NCBI GenBank assembly: GCA_001972305.1
Contig: BDDD01000713.1
Span: forward strand, 62,001 to 126,000
Direction of reading: 5' to 3'
Origin: Cephalotus follicularis
Lineage: Eukaryota; Streptophyta; Magnoliopsida; Oxalidales; Cephalotaceae
DNA length: 64,000 bases
Part shown: positions 45,423 through 57,862 of the stretch, in pieces
Position numbering within the stretch: the first letter of the stretch is position 1
How the letters are laid out: every line of letters starts with the position of its first letter
The notes under the pieces: model-generated
Database searches by the model: none
The model's input: only the letters and a program-made list of their open reading frames with translations
What the model was told of the DNA's origin: nothing
Translations under genes and position numbers: made by a program

Positions 45423-47520
45423 TGTTAGATGTAGTGACCCGACAGGCCATTGGATAGACTATCGTTTTATATCTATTCTTGTATGAAACAATCTTATTCC
45501 TTATATATATGATGCATGCTAATTTGTTATGGCTATATCACTTGTGTTTTATCACTTAATTGAAGTAGTTTATTATTTACCTGCTTACACTTGTGATGCC
45601 CTGACATAAGGTTGGATGCCTAACGTGGAGGCTGTGAGATTGGTTACCTTATTCCTTATGTCAAATTAGTTCCAAGTCATAGGTTCACTTTGTGGGCATT
45701 AGTGAACCGGATAGACTTGCACGTATGTTTCCTGCTCATGGAATTGGAGGATGGATTCTCTCACTACCATCTGTGTTGGACACTAGGGCAAATACAGGGT
45801 GCGCTGAGAGCGTGTACACTGAACTGGACCCGCGTAGGAGACACTATTTGGATTGTCGCTACTCTCGTGTCAGTAGTGACTCCTACTTGTTGCAGTTGTG
45901 TATAAGTGTTGATCACTTAGCGAGTTCACAAACTCGTCTGATCCTTAGACTTGAGTGACTGCTCTATATTGTATGGAGACGGTTATGCTTTGATCTCCAC
46001 CTTACCCAGTCCTTGCGCAGGGCTGGCAATCGGGTGACCTTTGGGTATGATCGAATCTATATGAATATAAGTGAGTGTGCAATATGGGATTGTCACACCT
46101 AAGTGAAGGTGATCGGCTCTTTTATGATCTGATTATACTTTGGACTTGTCAAATCCTTGGCCAAGGTTGAGGTAGACTGGAAATTAGATTATCGGAGAGT
46201 TTACCAAAGGTCCTAGTAATGATCAGATATTTTAGCCATTGAGGTATCATCTAGGGTTGACACATATCCTTACCCTAGACCTCAATCGGGGCCAAGCATG
46301 ACAAGGGATTATAGTACATGTGAACCATTGACTTAGAAAATCTAGGGTTATTGAGGTGTATAATAAATTATAGGAAAATTAATTAGATTAATTTTTCCAT
46401 CTAGATAACATTAGGTATTATTCCAGTAGCATTTAAATTTGTCAAGGACCATTTAGAATAGCTAAACCGAACCATAGGAGTATTTCGGTAATTTATCAAC
46501 ACCTCCTATTTTAACCAAGATTTTATAGGGTCTTTGCTCGATAATGATTAGTACATAAATATGTTGGACATATTAAGTCTTGGTAAAAACATTACACAAA
46601 GCGTCGACAAAGCGTAACATTAGACAAAGTGTCGACACCTTATAGGAAAGCGTCGACGCTTAACACTTGAAACGTATAGTGTTATTACATATAAGCGTCG
46701 ACGCTTATTGGAAGCCGTCAACGCTTAATGCGCGACGTGGGTTCCCTGGGTGGAAAAAATTGTACACACGTTTTCTCTCTCCCACTACCTCTCACTACTG
46801 ACGGTTTTCTCCCCTCTTTACATGATGGGAAGCATGTTATCTGATCATGGGGTGTTTTCCTTAAGGGTAGGGACATGTTGTTTGGTAGTGGGGAGGTTGG
46901 ACATAGTTTTAAGGAGGGAGTGGAATAGGGCTGATAAGCAAGCATTCCAAGAGAGTAATTTTGAGAGGAACTTTGCTGGGCAAAAACGAAATTAGTTCTC
47001 TGGTTTTCTGAGCATTCCTTCTGTGATAATACACCAGGCTTTGTAGCTTATCTAGGGTGGATTGACATTGACAAACCTTGCCAACATCAATGCATCCTTC
47101 ATAGGCATTTGTGTGAGAGCGAGAGAGAGTGAGTGGAAAGAAACTGTGTGTTTTTTTCCATCATTGCTGGACAGTACCTGTTCTTGCTTGGAGCAGCAAC
47201 ATAATGACTTGGAGTACAACGGATGAGGAGTCTTCGCGAGCTTGAAGCGGCAAAGACGAAGGAGCCTTCACCCATTGGTATATACCTTTGCCTCTTTTGT
47301 TTGTACCTTGCTTGTATGTCACCATTGTATGCAATGGTGACATTTTTTTCAATTAAGTATTGATGTGGTGATCCATGTGGCCTGTGGTCAAGCCATAATG
47401 GACTGTTTTTGCCTTTGTTGGGTGTTCTTTCGCTGCTATTTATGCTCTAAAAGTTTTGTTCTACACCCTTTGCACCTTAGTCCATTTATGGCATAGGAAT
47501 TGGTTAATCCGATTCCAATA
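45423..47520 (+). repeat. 5' LTR of copia element H
   Basis: 2,098 bp, starting TGTTAGATGTAGTGACCC and ending ATCCGATTCCAATA (the final CA changed to TA). Compared with the 3' LTR it lacks about 150 bases near 46595. GTCGACGC motifs cluster at 46600-46720. Confidence 0.92.
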
Positions 47521-47521
47521 G

Positions 47522-47533
47522 TGGTATCAGAGC
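47522..47533 (+). other. Primer-binding site of element H
   Basis: TGGTATCAGAGC one base after the LTR; the standard tRNA-Met-type PBS. Confidence 0.88.
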
Positions 47534-49280
47534 GTCCCACATCATCCTTAGTTGATTTTGTGCTATGAATGATGTACTGATTGAAGGTTTAATTGAAGGA
47601 TATGTTGTTTGGGTTAAACTTGATATTCAAAGTGCCTAAATGAAGTTGTTTGTGAAATTGGATTTCTATGTTAATTAATCTTGGAGATTATGTTAAAATG
47701 AGTTTTGAACATGTTTTGGAAACCTACATGGTGTAGAATAAGGCTATTATTTGTCTGGAAATGAGTGGAATTGCAAAATGCCTAATGTTCAAACTAAAAC
47801 TTCTGCAATTTTCGAATTGCAGAAACTGTCCAGGGGACTTAAGCGTCGACGCTCTTGGATTAAGCGTCGACGCTTGTCTTGCTGTGATGGTTTATGCGTC
47901 GACATTTTGGTATAGCGTCGACGCTTATTTGTTTTTATATTCTTCGCACCTTAGGGGTAAGTGTCGATACCTTCTGGGAAAGGGTCGACGCTTTAGATAA
48001 AAAAAATATGTTTTTAATAAAATTTGATTTTATACATTGAGGCACTTAGAAAATCAAAATCATTGCTTGATTTAGTGGGAGTTTAACCAATATTGACAAT
48101 CCTTAAATTAAATTTTATAATTAGTTATTATTTATGGCATGTGTTATTTTGTGGTTTTATTATATTGGATATAATATAAGTCTTATGCACAATGGATGGC
48201 CCGAAAAAGGACATTGACCTAGTTTATGATTTTCTATGTGTGGATGGATGTTATTTATTTATTATTTTAAAGGTCTGTAATAAGGTGCCTGCGTGCACCA
48301 TTTCTTTTTCTTTTCTTTTGTATTTTGCCTTGTAATGTCAAATGTAATTTTTCTTTCAAAAATGTAAAGTTCATTTTGTAAATGAAGACCTTGCAAGGAG
48401 AGATGGAGGAAAGGAGAAATGGAGTACCATACTTTTGAAGGCAATGTATGCATGGTATTTCTTGTAATAGATAAATTTTATATCTTAACACCTAGGAAGA
48501 TCTAGTGGTGATTTTGGGCTCAAGTCACTACTAATAATGTCCTTGCCAATCCATTGACATATTTTAAAAATATGTCCAAGGTGCTTAAGATACACGTCTT
48601 GCATGCTAAGCTGTAATTAATTGGAATTGGCTAATACAACCAATGAATTAATTAATGGCTCGGTAATTAAAATTTGAGACCGCAAATTCTCTCACCTTAA
48701 TAATAAGTCTTAACGTAGGAACCCATGGAGTGCTTCCCCGTGGCCTTCCACAATTTTCGTTGAGTAGTACTCCTAGGTTATTGGTTTGTCATACCCTAGC
48801 TGAGGCTGTTAACTTGGGGATATTATGTCAACGTCGGTGTTGGGCACCGCAAAGGGTGGCTATGTTTTAGCACTTGGACACGCCTACGTGTAGGTGTTAA
48901 AACTAGTGCATTCCAATGAAAATTATGGGTATTTGACTTATCAAGATTCTGATGGTTTGCCATTCCCTAGCTGAGGCCATATTGAATCTAAGGCCGAATA
49001 CTATGATTGGATCTTGTATTAGATACAAATTGGCAAGAAAGCCTACCCATTGGATATATTATAGTTTTTCATGCCCTAGCTAAGACTGTAATATGATTGC
49101 AATGGATTCCAATCCCCACTAGGAAGTTGGACTTCTTGAGTTCCATATGGGGGTACGAGATACGATTAGAATAGTGGGAGGAACCATAAGCACTAAAGAC
49201 CAAGTGTTATGGTTGTCATATATTAAAACTGGAATAGATGCTGACTCAACTTTATATTTCCTTATCTAGGTTGCTATAAA
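47534..49280 (+). other. Untranslated leader of copia element H
   Basis: About 1.75 kb without a gene. GTCGACGC motifs cluster at 47840-47995 (for example AAGCGTCGACGCT). From 48780 there are three diverged repeats of the phrase CCCTAGCTGAGGCTGT (48792, 48966, 49074). Long leaders of this kind are normal for large plant copia elements. Confidence 0.7.
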
Positions 49281-52200
49281 ATGGCTTTACAATATGCTAT
49301 GTCCCACATTCTAGAGACAAACAAATTGATAGGCTCAAACTTCATCGATTGGCAACGTAACCTCAAATTCATCCTAACGGCCAATAAATTGGTGTATGTG
49401 ATGAAATGGGGGCCTCCATCACTAGGTGATCATCCTATGCCAGATGAGTGCGATCGTCTGGCTATGTGGCTAGAGGATGACAAGCGTGCTCGGTGTATTT
49501 CCCTTTTGGGGATGACACCGGAGCTACAACGCAAGTATGAGAAGATTGAGACCTTATCCGCTATACTACTTGATCTCGAGGAGATGTATGGGGCCGGGTC
49601 TAGGACTCGGAGGCTTAATCTCTCACGCAAGCTCTTCAAGGCACATATGCCAGATGGAGCTTCGGTCCATGATCATGGACTAGAAATGATAAACATGATT
49701 GAGCAGCTTACTCAATTAGGGTTTGTCATGGATCACGATCTGTAGATAGATCTTATCCTTACATCCCTCCCTAGATCATTCTCACAGTTTGTGGAGTATT
49801 TTCACTTGATTGAAATAGAAGTAACTCTTTCTGAGTTAGTTTCTATGTTGAGGACGGCAGAGGCCAATCTTGACTCTATGAAGTTGAAGATCCCAGCCCA
49901 GGAGGGCAAGCTTGGAGCTGGTGGGAGCGATGCCAAGAATCGAATGAAGCAGCTTGCAGCTGAGGGTGCCTGCTTTCAGTGTGGTAAGACTGGACACTGG
50001 AAGAAGGATTGTCGAGTACAGGTGCTGGAGTCTCTTCTGATGCATCGTATGGTGCGAGTACATCAGGTATGTTCATGATTGAACTACATCTAGCTTTGAA
50101 TAGTAGTTCTTCATGGGTATTGGATACTGGATGTGGAACTAACCTTTGCAATTTGTTGCAGGGACTAAGAAAAGTTAGAAAGCTTGGAGCTAGAGACATG
50201 GACTTACGACTTGGGGATGGATCTAGGATCATCGCTGAAGCTGTAGGAATTTATGATGTTAATTTATGTAATGGTTATGTATTGACACTTGATCCATGTT
50301 ATTTCATTTCAAACGTTGTAAGGAATATTATAAGTGTTTCATACTTATGTAATTTGGGCTTGGAGCTCAAACTCCAAGACATTCGATGTTTTGTTTATTC
50401 TGACAATGTTTGTGTCGGTAATGGTTTTATCGATAATGGATTATTTGTCTTAAATACTGTACAATCCACAGTCCTATCCATAGAGCAAAGTAACAAGAAA
50501 AGACAAAGAGAAACTGAGCTAAATAAAACCTACACTTGGCATTGTAGACTTGGTCATCTAAGTGATGCTAGGCTATCACAATTGGTTAAGGATGATCTCC
50601 TTGATATCTAGGACTTAGAGTCCTATCCAACTTGTGAATCCTGTTTATTGGGAAAGATGACCAAATCACCCTTCTCTGGTCAAGGGGAAAGGGCTATAGA
50701 CTTACTGGGTTTAGTCCATACTGACGTATGTGGTCCTATGTCAGTCAGTGCGCGAGGTGGTTATATCTACTTCATAACATTTGCCGATGATTTATCAAGG
50801 TATGGTTATGTGTATCTGATGAAACACAAGTCAGAATCCTTAGAGAAATTTAAGGAGTTTAGACTAGAAGTAGAAAAACAGACAGGTAAATCAATTAAAA
50901 TACTTCGGTCAGACCGAGATGGAGAATACTTGTCAGCTGAATTCCTAGGTTATCTTAGAGATAACAGAATTTTATCTCAGTGGACTCCTCTTGGAACACC
51001 ACAGCATAATGGTGTGTCCGGAAAGGGGAATCGGACTTTTTTAGCCATGGTTCGATCGATGATGTCTTTTACAGACCTTCCTACCTATCTATAGGGTTAT
51101 GCCTTAGATACAACTGCTTATATCTTGAATCAAATTCCTTCAAAATTTGTGCCTTCTACTCCATACCAGGTATGGTCAGGGAGGAAACCCAACCTAAGCC
51201 ATTTAAAGGTTTGGGGCTGTCCGGCTTATGTCAAGAGGCTTGACGCATATAAGCTGGAAGCGTGGTCGGACCGTTGCAGGTTTGTGGGGTATCCAAAAGA
51301 AACTAAAGGATACTACTTCTACCACCCTAGCGAATAAAAGATATTTGTTTCGCGAAATGCTGTGTTCCTAGAGAAGGAATACCTTCTTGAAGGAAATAGT
51401 AGGAGTAAAGTGGAACTCAAGGAGTTGCCACAGGTAGACACCACACAGGAGATGGATGAGTTGGAGGTTAGACCTTCAACAGACACAGCTGAGATTGGAT
51501 CTCAGGCTGAGAATGGTTCTCAGTTAGACAGAGTTCCTTTGAGGAGATCAGACAGAATCCCATTAGCACCTGAGAGGTATGGTTTTCTCATTGATGGTAC
51601 CGATGAGATAAACGTCATTGAAGATGACGAGCCTGCCAGCTATCTAGAGGCAGTGCAAGGCACTGAATCTGAAGCATGGCTAGGAGCCATGAAATCCAAA
51701 ATGGATTCCATGTACTCCAACCAAGTATGGAATTTGGTTGAAGCACCCGAAGGCATAGTGCCTATTGGATGCAAATGGATCTTCAAGAAGAAGATGAATG
51801 CAGATGGAAAAATCGAGACTTATAAAGCTTGATTAGTGGTGAAAGGGTATAGGCAACGACATGGAGTCGACTATACTGAAACTTTCTCACCTGTCACCAT
51901 GCTTAAATCCTTTAGGATTTTGCTTGCCATTGCTGCTCATTATGATTATGAGATATGGCAAATGGATGTCAAGACAGAATTCTTAAATGGGCGTCTTGAA
52001 GAGGACATTTATATGTCCCAACCCGAGGGGTTTAAATCTTCTGAGCATCTACACATGGTGTGCAAGCTCGAACGGTCCATCTATGGACTAAAGCAAGCAT
52101 CTCGTAGCTGGAATCTACATTTTGATGAAGCAGTCAAAGCTTTTGACTTCGTTAAAAATGTAGATGAGCCCTGTGTTTATCGAAAGCAAGAGGGACCTAG

Positions 52201-52511
52201 TATCACTTTCTTAGTGCTATATGTAGATGGCATCCTACTTATTGGAAATGATATAGGGATGTTACAGTCTGCAAAGTTATGGCTAACTAATTATTTTTCC
52301 ATGAATGATTTAGGAGAAGCCACCTATATACTGGGTATTAGGATCTTCAGGGATAGATCCAATAGGTTGCTTGGGCTTTCCCAAAGCCAGTACATCAGCA
52401 AGGTACTGAAAAGGTTTAGCATTGAGAATTCCAAGAGAGCCCTATTGCCAATAGGCGAAGGAATTCATCTTTCTCAAAAGATGTCTCATCAGACATCTGA
52501 AGAGAGAGCGC
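49281..52511 (+). pseudogene. gag-pol of copia element H, first part, interrupted
   Basis: Gag starts at 49281 (MALQYAMSHILETNKL). The zinc knuckle CFQCGKTGHWKKDC lies at about 49975. The protease-like segment has VLDTGCGTNLC (50116). Integrase has the HCRLGHL...CESC finger and the core VHTDVCGP, LRSDRDGEY. The third catalytic residue is lost: SGKGNRT where SERRNRT is usual. RT spans about 51650-52400 with VDGI instead of VDDI at the active site. Stops at 49743, 50609, 51092, 51335 and 51829, plus a frameshift after the knuckle. Several stops are TGG, CAG, CAA or CGA with a C:G to T:A change. Coding ends abruptly at 52511 (SEERAR), where the inverted LTR begins exactly at its TG end. Confidence 0.9.
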
Positions 52512-55500
52512 GCTGATGGAAACGGATAAACCGAATCTGGAGCCATAAATGGACTATGGCATATAGGGTATAGAACGAAACAAAATCATACAAACATGGC
52601 AGCGGAAGAACACCCAAAAAAACAAATGCAGTCTATTATGGCATGTCCACAGACCACATGGATCACCACATCATCAACAGAATTGAATTGGTGTCACCAT
52701 AGCATACAATGGTGACACACAAGCATGGCAAGAAGAGAAGGACCAAGAGATATACCAGCGGGTGAAGGCACCTTCTTTCTTTGCCGCTACACGCTTGAGT
52801 AGATTCCCTCTATAATCTTCTTCAAGTCTCTGGAACAACAAGCAATCCAACCAGCAATAACCAAGAACAAAGTGTATGAACTCTCTCTCTCTCACTAAGC
52901 TTAGAAAAGGTAAATTGATATTGACCAATGAAGTCAATAATCAATACACCCGAGATAAGCTCTTGCTTGGTGTATCTCAGATGAAAGGAACACACTCTGC
53001 AGAGAGAAAATCAAGATCACTTGCCCCGCAAAAACTAAACTTCTCCCACTTGCATTTTCTGCAGAAAATGCTTATTACTAGCCTCCTCTTTCTCTCTCCC
53101 ACTCTCCCATTCACTTAGGATCATGGTCCTCAATCCTATGGAGTATGTGGCCATGATCCCCACGTTCCCATAACATGCAAGAATGGGAGATGGCTGCTGG
53201 AGATAAGAGAGAAAACGTGCCCACGAAGTGAGCTCGTGCACAGGTTGCACGTTCTGCTCAAAGACGTCGACGCCTTTCCAAAGGACATCGACGCTCATAC
53301 AATGTGGTACTAAAAACATCGACGCTTTCTAAAAGACATCAATGTCTTTAAAAACGTTAAGCATCAACGTCTTTCTAAAAGACGTCGACGCTTTGTCTGG
53401 CCAGTGAAGCATTTAGAGTCTAACTCTTTTAGTGATCTCATGTACCCTTCGAATATTGGTTAAGTAAGATCAAACATATGTGTTTCCACAAAATGCAAAA
53501 TCCACATAACCGATATTTGACACCAAAACTTAATATGTCCAACATATCAAAGAACTAATCATTATAAGGCAGGGACCCTTTAAAATCTTGGTTAAAACAA
53601 GAGGTGTTCATAAATTACCGAAATACCCCTAGGGTCCAGTTTAGCCATTCTAAATGGTCCTTGACCAATTTAAATGCTATTAGAATAATATCCAAATATT
53701 ATCAAGATGGAAAAACTAATCTAATTAATTTTTTCATACACCTCATGAACCCAGATTTTCTAAGTCGTCGGTTCGCGTGTACTATAATCCCTTGTCATTC
53801 TTGGCCCCGATTGAGGTCTAAGGTAAGGATATGTGTCAACCCTAGATAATACCTCAATAGCTAAAGTATCTGATCATTACTAGGACCTTTGGTAAACTCT
53901 CCGGTAATCTAATTTCCAGTCTACCTCAACCTTGGCAAAGGATTTCATAAGTCCAAAGTATAATCAGACCATAATAGGGCCGATCACCTTCGCTCAGGTG
54001 TGACAATCCCATATTGCGCACTCACTTATATTCGTATAGATTCGATCATACCCAAAGACCACCCGATTGCCAGCCCTACGTAAGGACTGGGTAAGGTGGA
54101 GATCAAAGCATAACTGTCTCCATACAATATAGAGTAGTTGCTCAGGTCTAAGGATCAGACGAGTTTAAGAACTTGCTGAGTGATGATCACTTATACACAA
54201 CCGCAACAAGTAGGAGTCACTACTGACACGATAATAGCGACTATCCAAATAGTGTCTCCTATGCGAGTCCTGCTCAGTGTACACGCTCCCAGCGCGTACC
54301 TCATATTTTCCCTAGTGTCCAACACAGATGGTAATAAGAGAATCCATCCTCCAATTCCATGAGCAGGCAACATACGCGCAAGTCTATCCGGTTCACTAAT
54401 GCCCACAAAGTGAACCTATGACTTGGAACTAATTCGACATAAGGAATAAGGTAACCAGTCTCACAGTCTCCATGCCAGACATCCAACCTTATGTCAGGGC
54501 ATCACTAGTATAAGTAGGTAATTAATAAACTACTTCAATTATGTGATAAAATACAAGTGATATAGCCATAACAAATTAGCACGCATGATATATATAAGGA
54601 ATAAGAATGTTTCATACAAGAATAGATATAAAACGACAGTCCATCCAATGGCTTGTCGGGTCACTATATGTAATAACGAAACTTCAATTAATGTATATTG
54701 ATCCAATCTTGAAATAAAATATACATTTTAATTGAGTTATTTGTCCAATTATACTAATTTCTATGATTGGTAAATGCTTGGGGTGGATAGATATGCAATT
54801 GGTGAAGTATCAAAGTCAAGAAACCCTAATCTAGCCCAAATAGCCGACTGTCACAGGGCAACAGTCGACTGTTTGCTACGTATTGAAGGCAGTCGACTGC
54901 CCACTATAGCCAGCCGACTGGATTAGTGCAGGACAGATTCCTGGCATGTGCAGGGACAAGAATGACAGGTGGGTAAGAGGCACATGCTTCTCACCACCTG
55001 CCAGAACATGCAAAGGTGAATGTTTGCATGTTCTCTGCATACCTACAACCTACAATTGATAATTTATGAGAGAAAAGTGAAAAGAGAACAATGCATGTGA
55101 TGGAAAGGAAGAGTGAAATGTGAGTGCATGTGACCAGGGAAGGAATCTGACGAATTCAAAGGATTTTGACATTATATCAGCTGTTGAATTATGATATGAG
55201 TGTTAGAAACACAGAGTGAAGTGAGGGTTGCTAAGGATTATTGGAGGCTTGCATTGGAAAGATTAGAAAGCTCAAAAAGGAGGACTTTGAGGCTTTAGAC
55301 TCTTGGTAAGTTCTCAATCCGAATTCTCTGTTATTATGATGATAATATGACTAGGAGAATGATTAAATATCTTCTGTTAATGGATTAGAATTAACAACCT
55401 TTGGAATTGAAATGGAAAGTAGTAATGAGGTCAAGTGGAATTGGTGATATAGTCTCTAGAATGGATTTCAATTGTTGTTAGTGTTAGGATATATACTTAA

Positions 55501-57407
55501 TGGTTCCTAAGTATGAATACATATTCTATCAACACACTTAAGATCAATGAATCCTAGATTGAATGGTATTTGACATAGAGTTCAAAGAAAATTGGTGAAA
55601 TGGTAAGAATGATGTTAAGACTCAATGGGCTAGTGATTAAGCTACTGTTAAAGTTATTGAAACTTACTGGTATTGCTGCATGTGTTCATAAACAAACATG
55701 CATAGATTGATTCTGCTGGAATTGAAAGAGTGATTGGTGAAAAGTGACTTGGAACTCAAAGAGAAAGATCAAACTCAATTGATCTTGGGATAGCGATTTG
55801 AGGTAGGGGTAACGATATGTTATGGAAGATATGGGTATGCATATTATGTATGGTTAATTTCTGCATGATTACATGTGTTGAATTGATTGGAAATTGAAAT
55901 TGCATTGCATGACATGCTACTGCCTACATTTTCTGGGCAGAGGCAGTCGACTGCCACCCAAAGCAGTCGACTACACAACCTATCCAGTCGACTTCCAAGG
56001 CAAAGCAGTCGACTACACAACCAAAACAGTCGGCTAATCTTGAGGGCAGTGGACTGTTCTGGGCAGAAATTGCATAAATTGATTGAATTGCTACTGGATG
56101 ATACTATTATTGAATTGTATATGCTACCACCATGTAGTATATACTGTTTAATGTTATTTAACATCGTTACTACTCATATTGCAACGATCAGACGAACTAT
56201 GTGTTATATGCACAATTCATGGTTTTAAACACCATTTTCCAAGGAAACCATTATTGCAAGAATTATTGATTTGTGATATTGTTACTGAATGTGCTACAGT
56301 CACATTATTATAAACTGTTTTGGTGTCATTTAACACCACTGCCATTGTATTCAATAATTGAATCCAATTATGGGCTATGTACCCAAATCATGATATCAAC
56401 TATCATTTTCAAGTGGACACTTATTGTTTAAAATGAACTACTAATTTTCCTCCTATATGAGGGTGCCTACTGTTTTGTTTCCCAAATTGGAAACCATTAT
56501 TGAAGTGATATCGTTTTCCTCCGAAGAGAGGTACGATAAGTGAATTGTCATAGTTTCTAAAGAAAACTACTTTCTATTGCATATTGCCGATATATGTAAT
56601 ATTATTATTGAAATGCTTGAATTGATTATCTATGTTATTGCCGTGGTTGAGTGATGGAGGATGTCACTGACTACGGAATGTGATTCTGGGTGCCAAGAGT
56701 TGGCCAGAGTATCACCCAAGTGTTCTGCAATGCAGAGATTGAGTGTTAAACTACCCACCAACGCCAGTAGTAAGTGTTACCTAATCTATCATCCTCGGAG
56801 CATAGGGTGATGATAGGTGGTGCACAGTTGGTGCTAGGAGTTAGCGACATGTGACACCCAAGTGAGGGATGAATTGATTGTACCCTTGTGTGGTATTCTT
56901 GCATATGGAATGTTTATGGCCACTCGGCATGATTGCTCATATATTGGCTCATTTAAATGTTATTTTGATATAAACTGTCATACATGTTGCATTCATATAT
57001 TCTTTATCATACATTATCTTCTACTTAGCCAAGTGAGGACAACGGCTAACCCCTACAATTTCAGATTAAGCAAGGACATTTGGAGACTGCTGCTGAAGCT
57101 TGGAGAGCTTCTTTTGTTTTAAGGTTGTTATTTAATATTGATGATGTACTGTATTTTGTATTGTATTGAACGGATCACATCCCGTGTTAATGTTGTATTC
57201 CTTTTATGTAAGGAAAAATGTTGGTTACCCGCACGTAGTATGGGATGCGTGCGGACGACTTGTATTTATATTCCAGCTTATCGAATGCTTCCGCAAATTT
57301 TATGAATTTTGCTGGAATATTATTTATGCTTATTTCTGATATCACCGCATATGTTGGTCCATTGTACGTGAATTGTGAAATAACGGGGTGTGACACTATA
57401 TCTAACA
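52512..57407 (-). repeat. Inverted copia LTR inside element H, split by a solo gypsy LTR
   Basis: 52512-54668 plus 57396-57407 form one complete LTR (about 2.17 kb) of the H family on the minus strand. It starts, in plus coordinates, TGATGGAAACGG (end of LTR) and finishes ACTATATCTAACA (start of LTR). The polypurine tract ATCTCCCACTTGAC (minus sense GTCAAGTGGGAGAT) follows, so it is a 3' LTR with its own upstream pol piece. It contains the segment missing from the 5' LTR of H. GTCGAC motifs lie at 53262-53395. Confidence 0.9.
54669..57395 (+). repeat. Solo gypsy LTR nested in the inverted copia LTR
   Basis: 2,727 bp from TGTAATAACG to GGGGTGTGACA, with the 5-bp duplication CTATA on each side (54664-54668, 57396-57400). 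No internal region. CAGTCGACTG motif clusters occur at 54845-54930 and 55940-56060. The shared block AGTGAGGACAACGGCTAACC lies at 57031-57050 and the AGTATGGGATGCGTG block at 57237-57251. It is related to the 809-bp fragment at 31396-32204. Confidence 0.9.
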
Positions 57408-57854
57408 ATCTCCCACTTGACCCTTAAGCCATGAATTCCTATAGCCTAGACCTATCGTCCCACGATGTAGCTCCATAGCCTTGGTGCCCATTGCCTTGGT
57501 CAGTGGATCTACTGTGTTCTCCTCTGAGGAGACCCTCTCAAGCTGTATATCTCCCCTACCAATAATCTCTCGGATTAAATGATAGCGCCGTTCGATGTGT
57601 TTGGATCGCTGGTGAGACCGCGGTTCCTTGGCTTGTGCTACAGCCCCATTATTATCACAGTATATTACAACTGGACTAATAATGGAAGGAACAACTCCTA
57701 GTTCAGTAATGAACTTGCGCATCCATGAACCCTCCTTGGCGGCATCTGAAGCTGCTATGTGCTTAGCTTCTGTGGTAGAATCTGCAATAGTCCCTTGCTT
57801 AGAACTGTGCCAGCTCACAGCTCCACCATTAAGTACAAAAATGTACCCAGAGAA
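57408..57854 (-). pseudogene. Inverted RNase H fragment of copia type
   Basis: Minus-strand translation gives SGYIFVLNGGAVSWHSSKQG, then DSTTEAKHIAASDAAKEG, VIYCDNNGAVAQAKEP and SKHIERRYHLIREII, to the end of pol next to the polypurine tract. It is the C-terminal RNase H of the H family, with an uninterrupted frame. Its 5' side ends in a junction at about 57854-57862, where plus-strand pol begins. Confidence 0.9.
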
Positions 57855-57862
57855 GATGAATG

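Noticed and set aside
45033-45450. Proline/leucine-rich frames of 93 and 153 residues on the minus strand
   Set aside because: They arise from the GC-rich tandem repeat of element G and lack any family signal.
45692-45958. Small frames recurring at 45690, 54191 and 59561
   Set aside because: They are the same stretch of the copia H LTR in three copies (one inverted), with no start context or conservation beyond the LTR.
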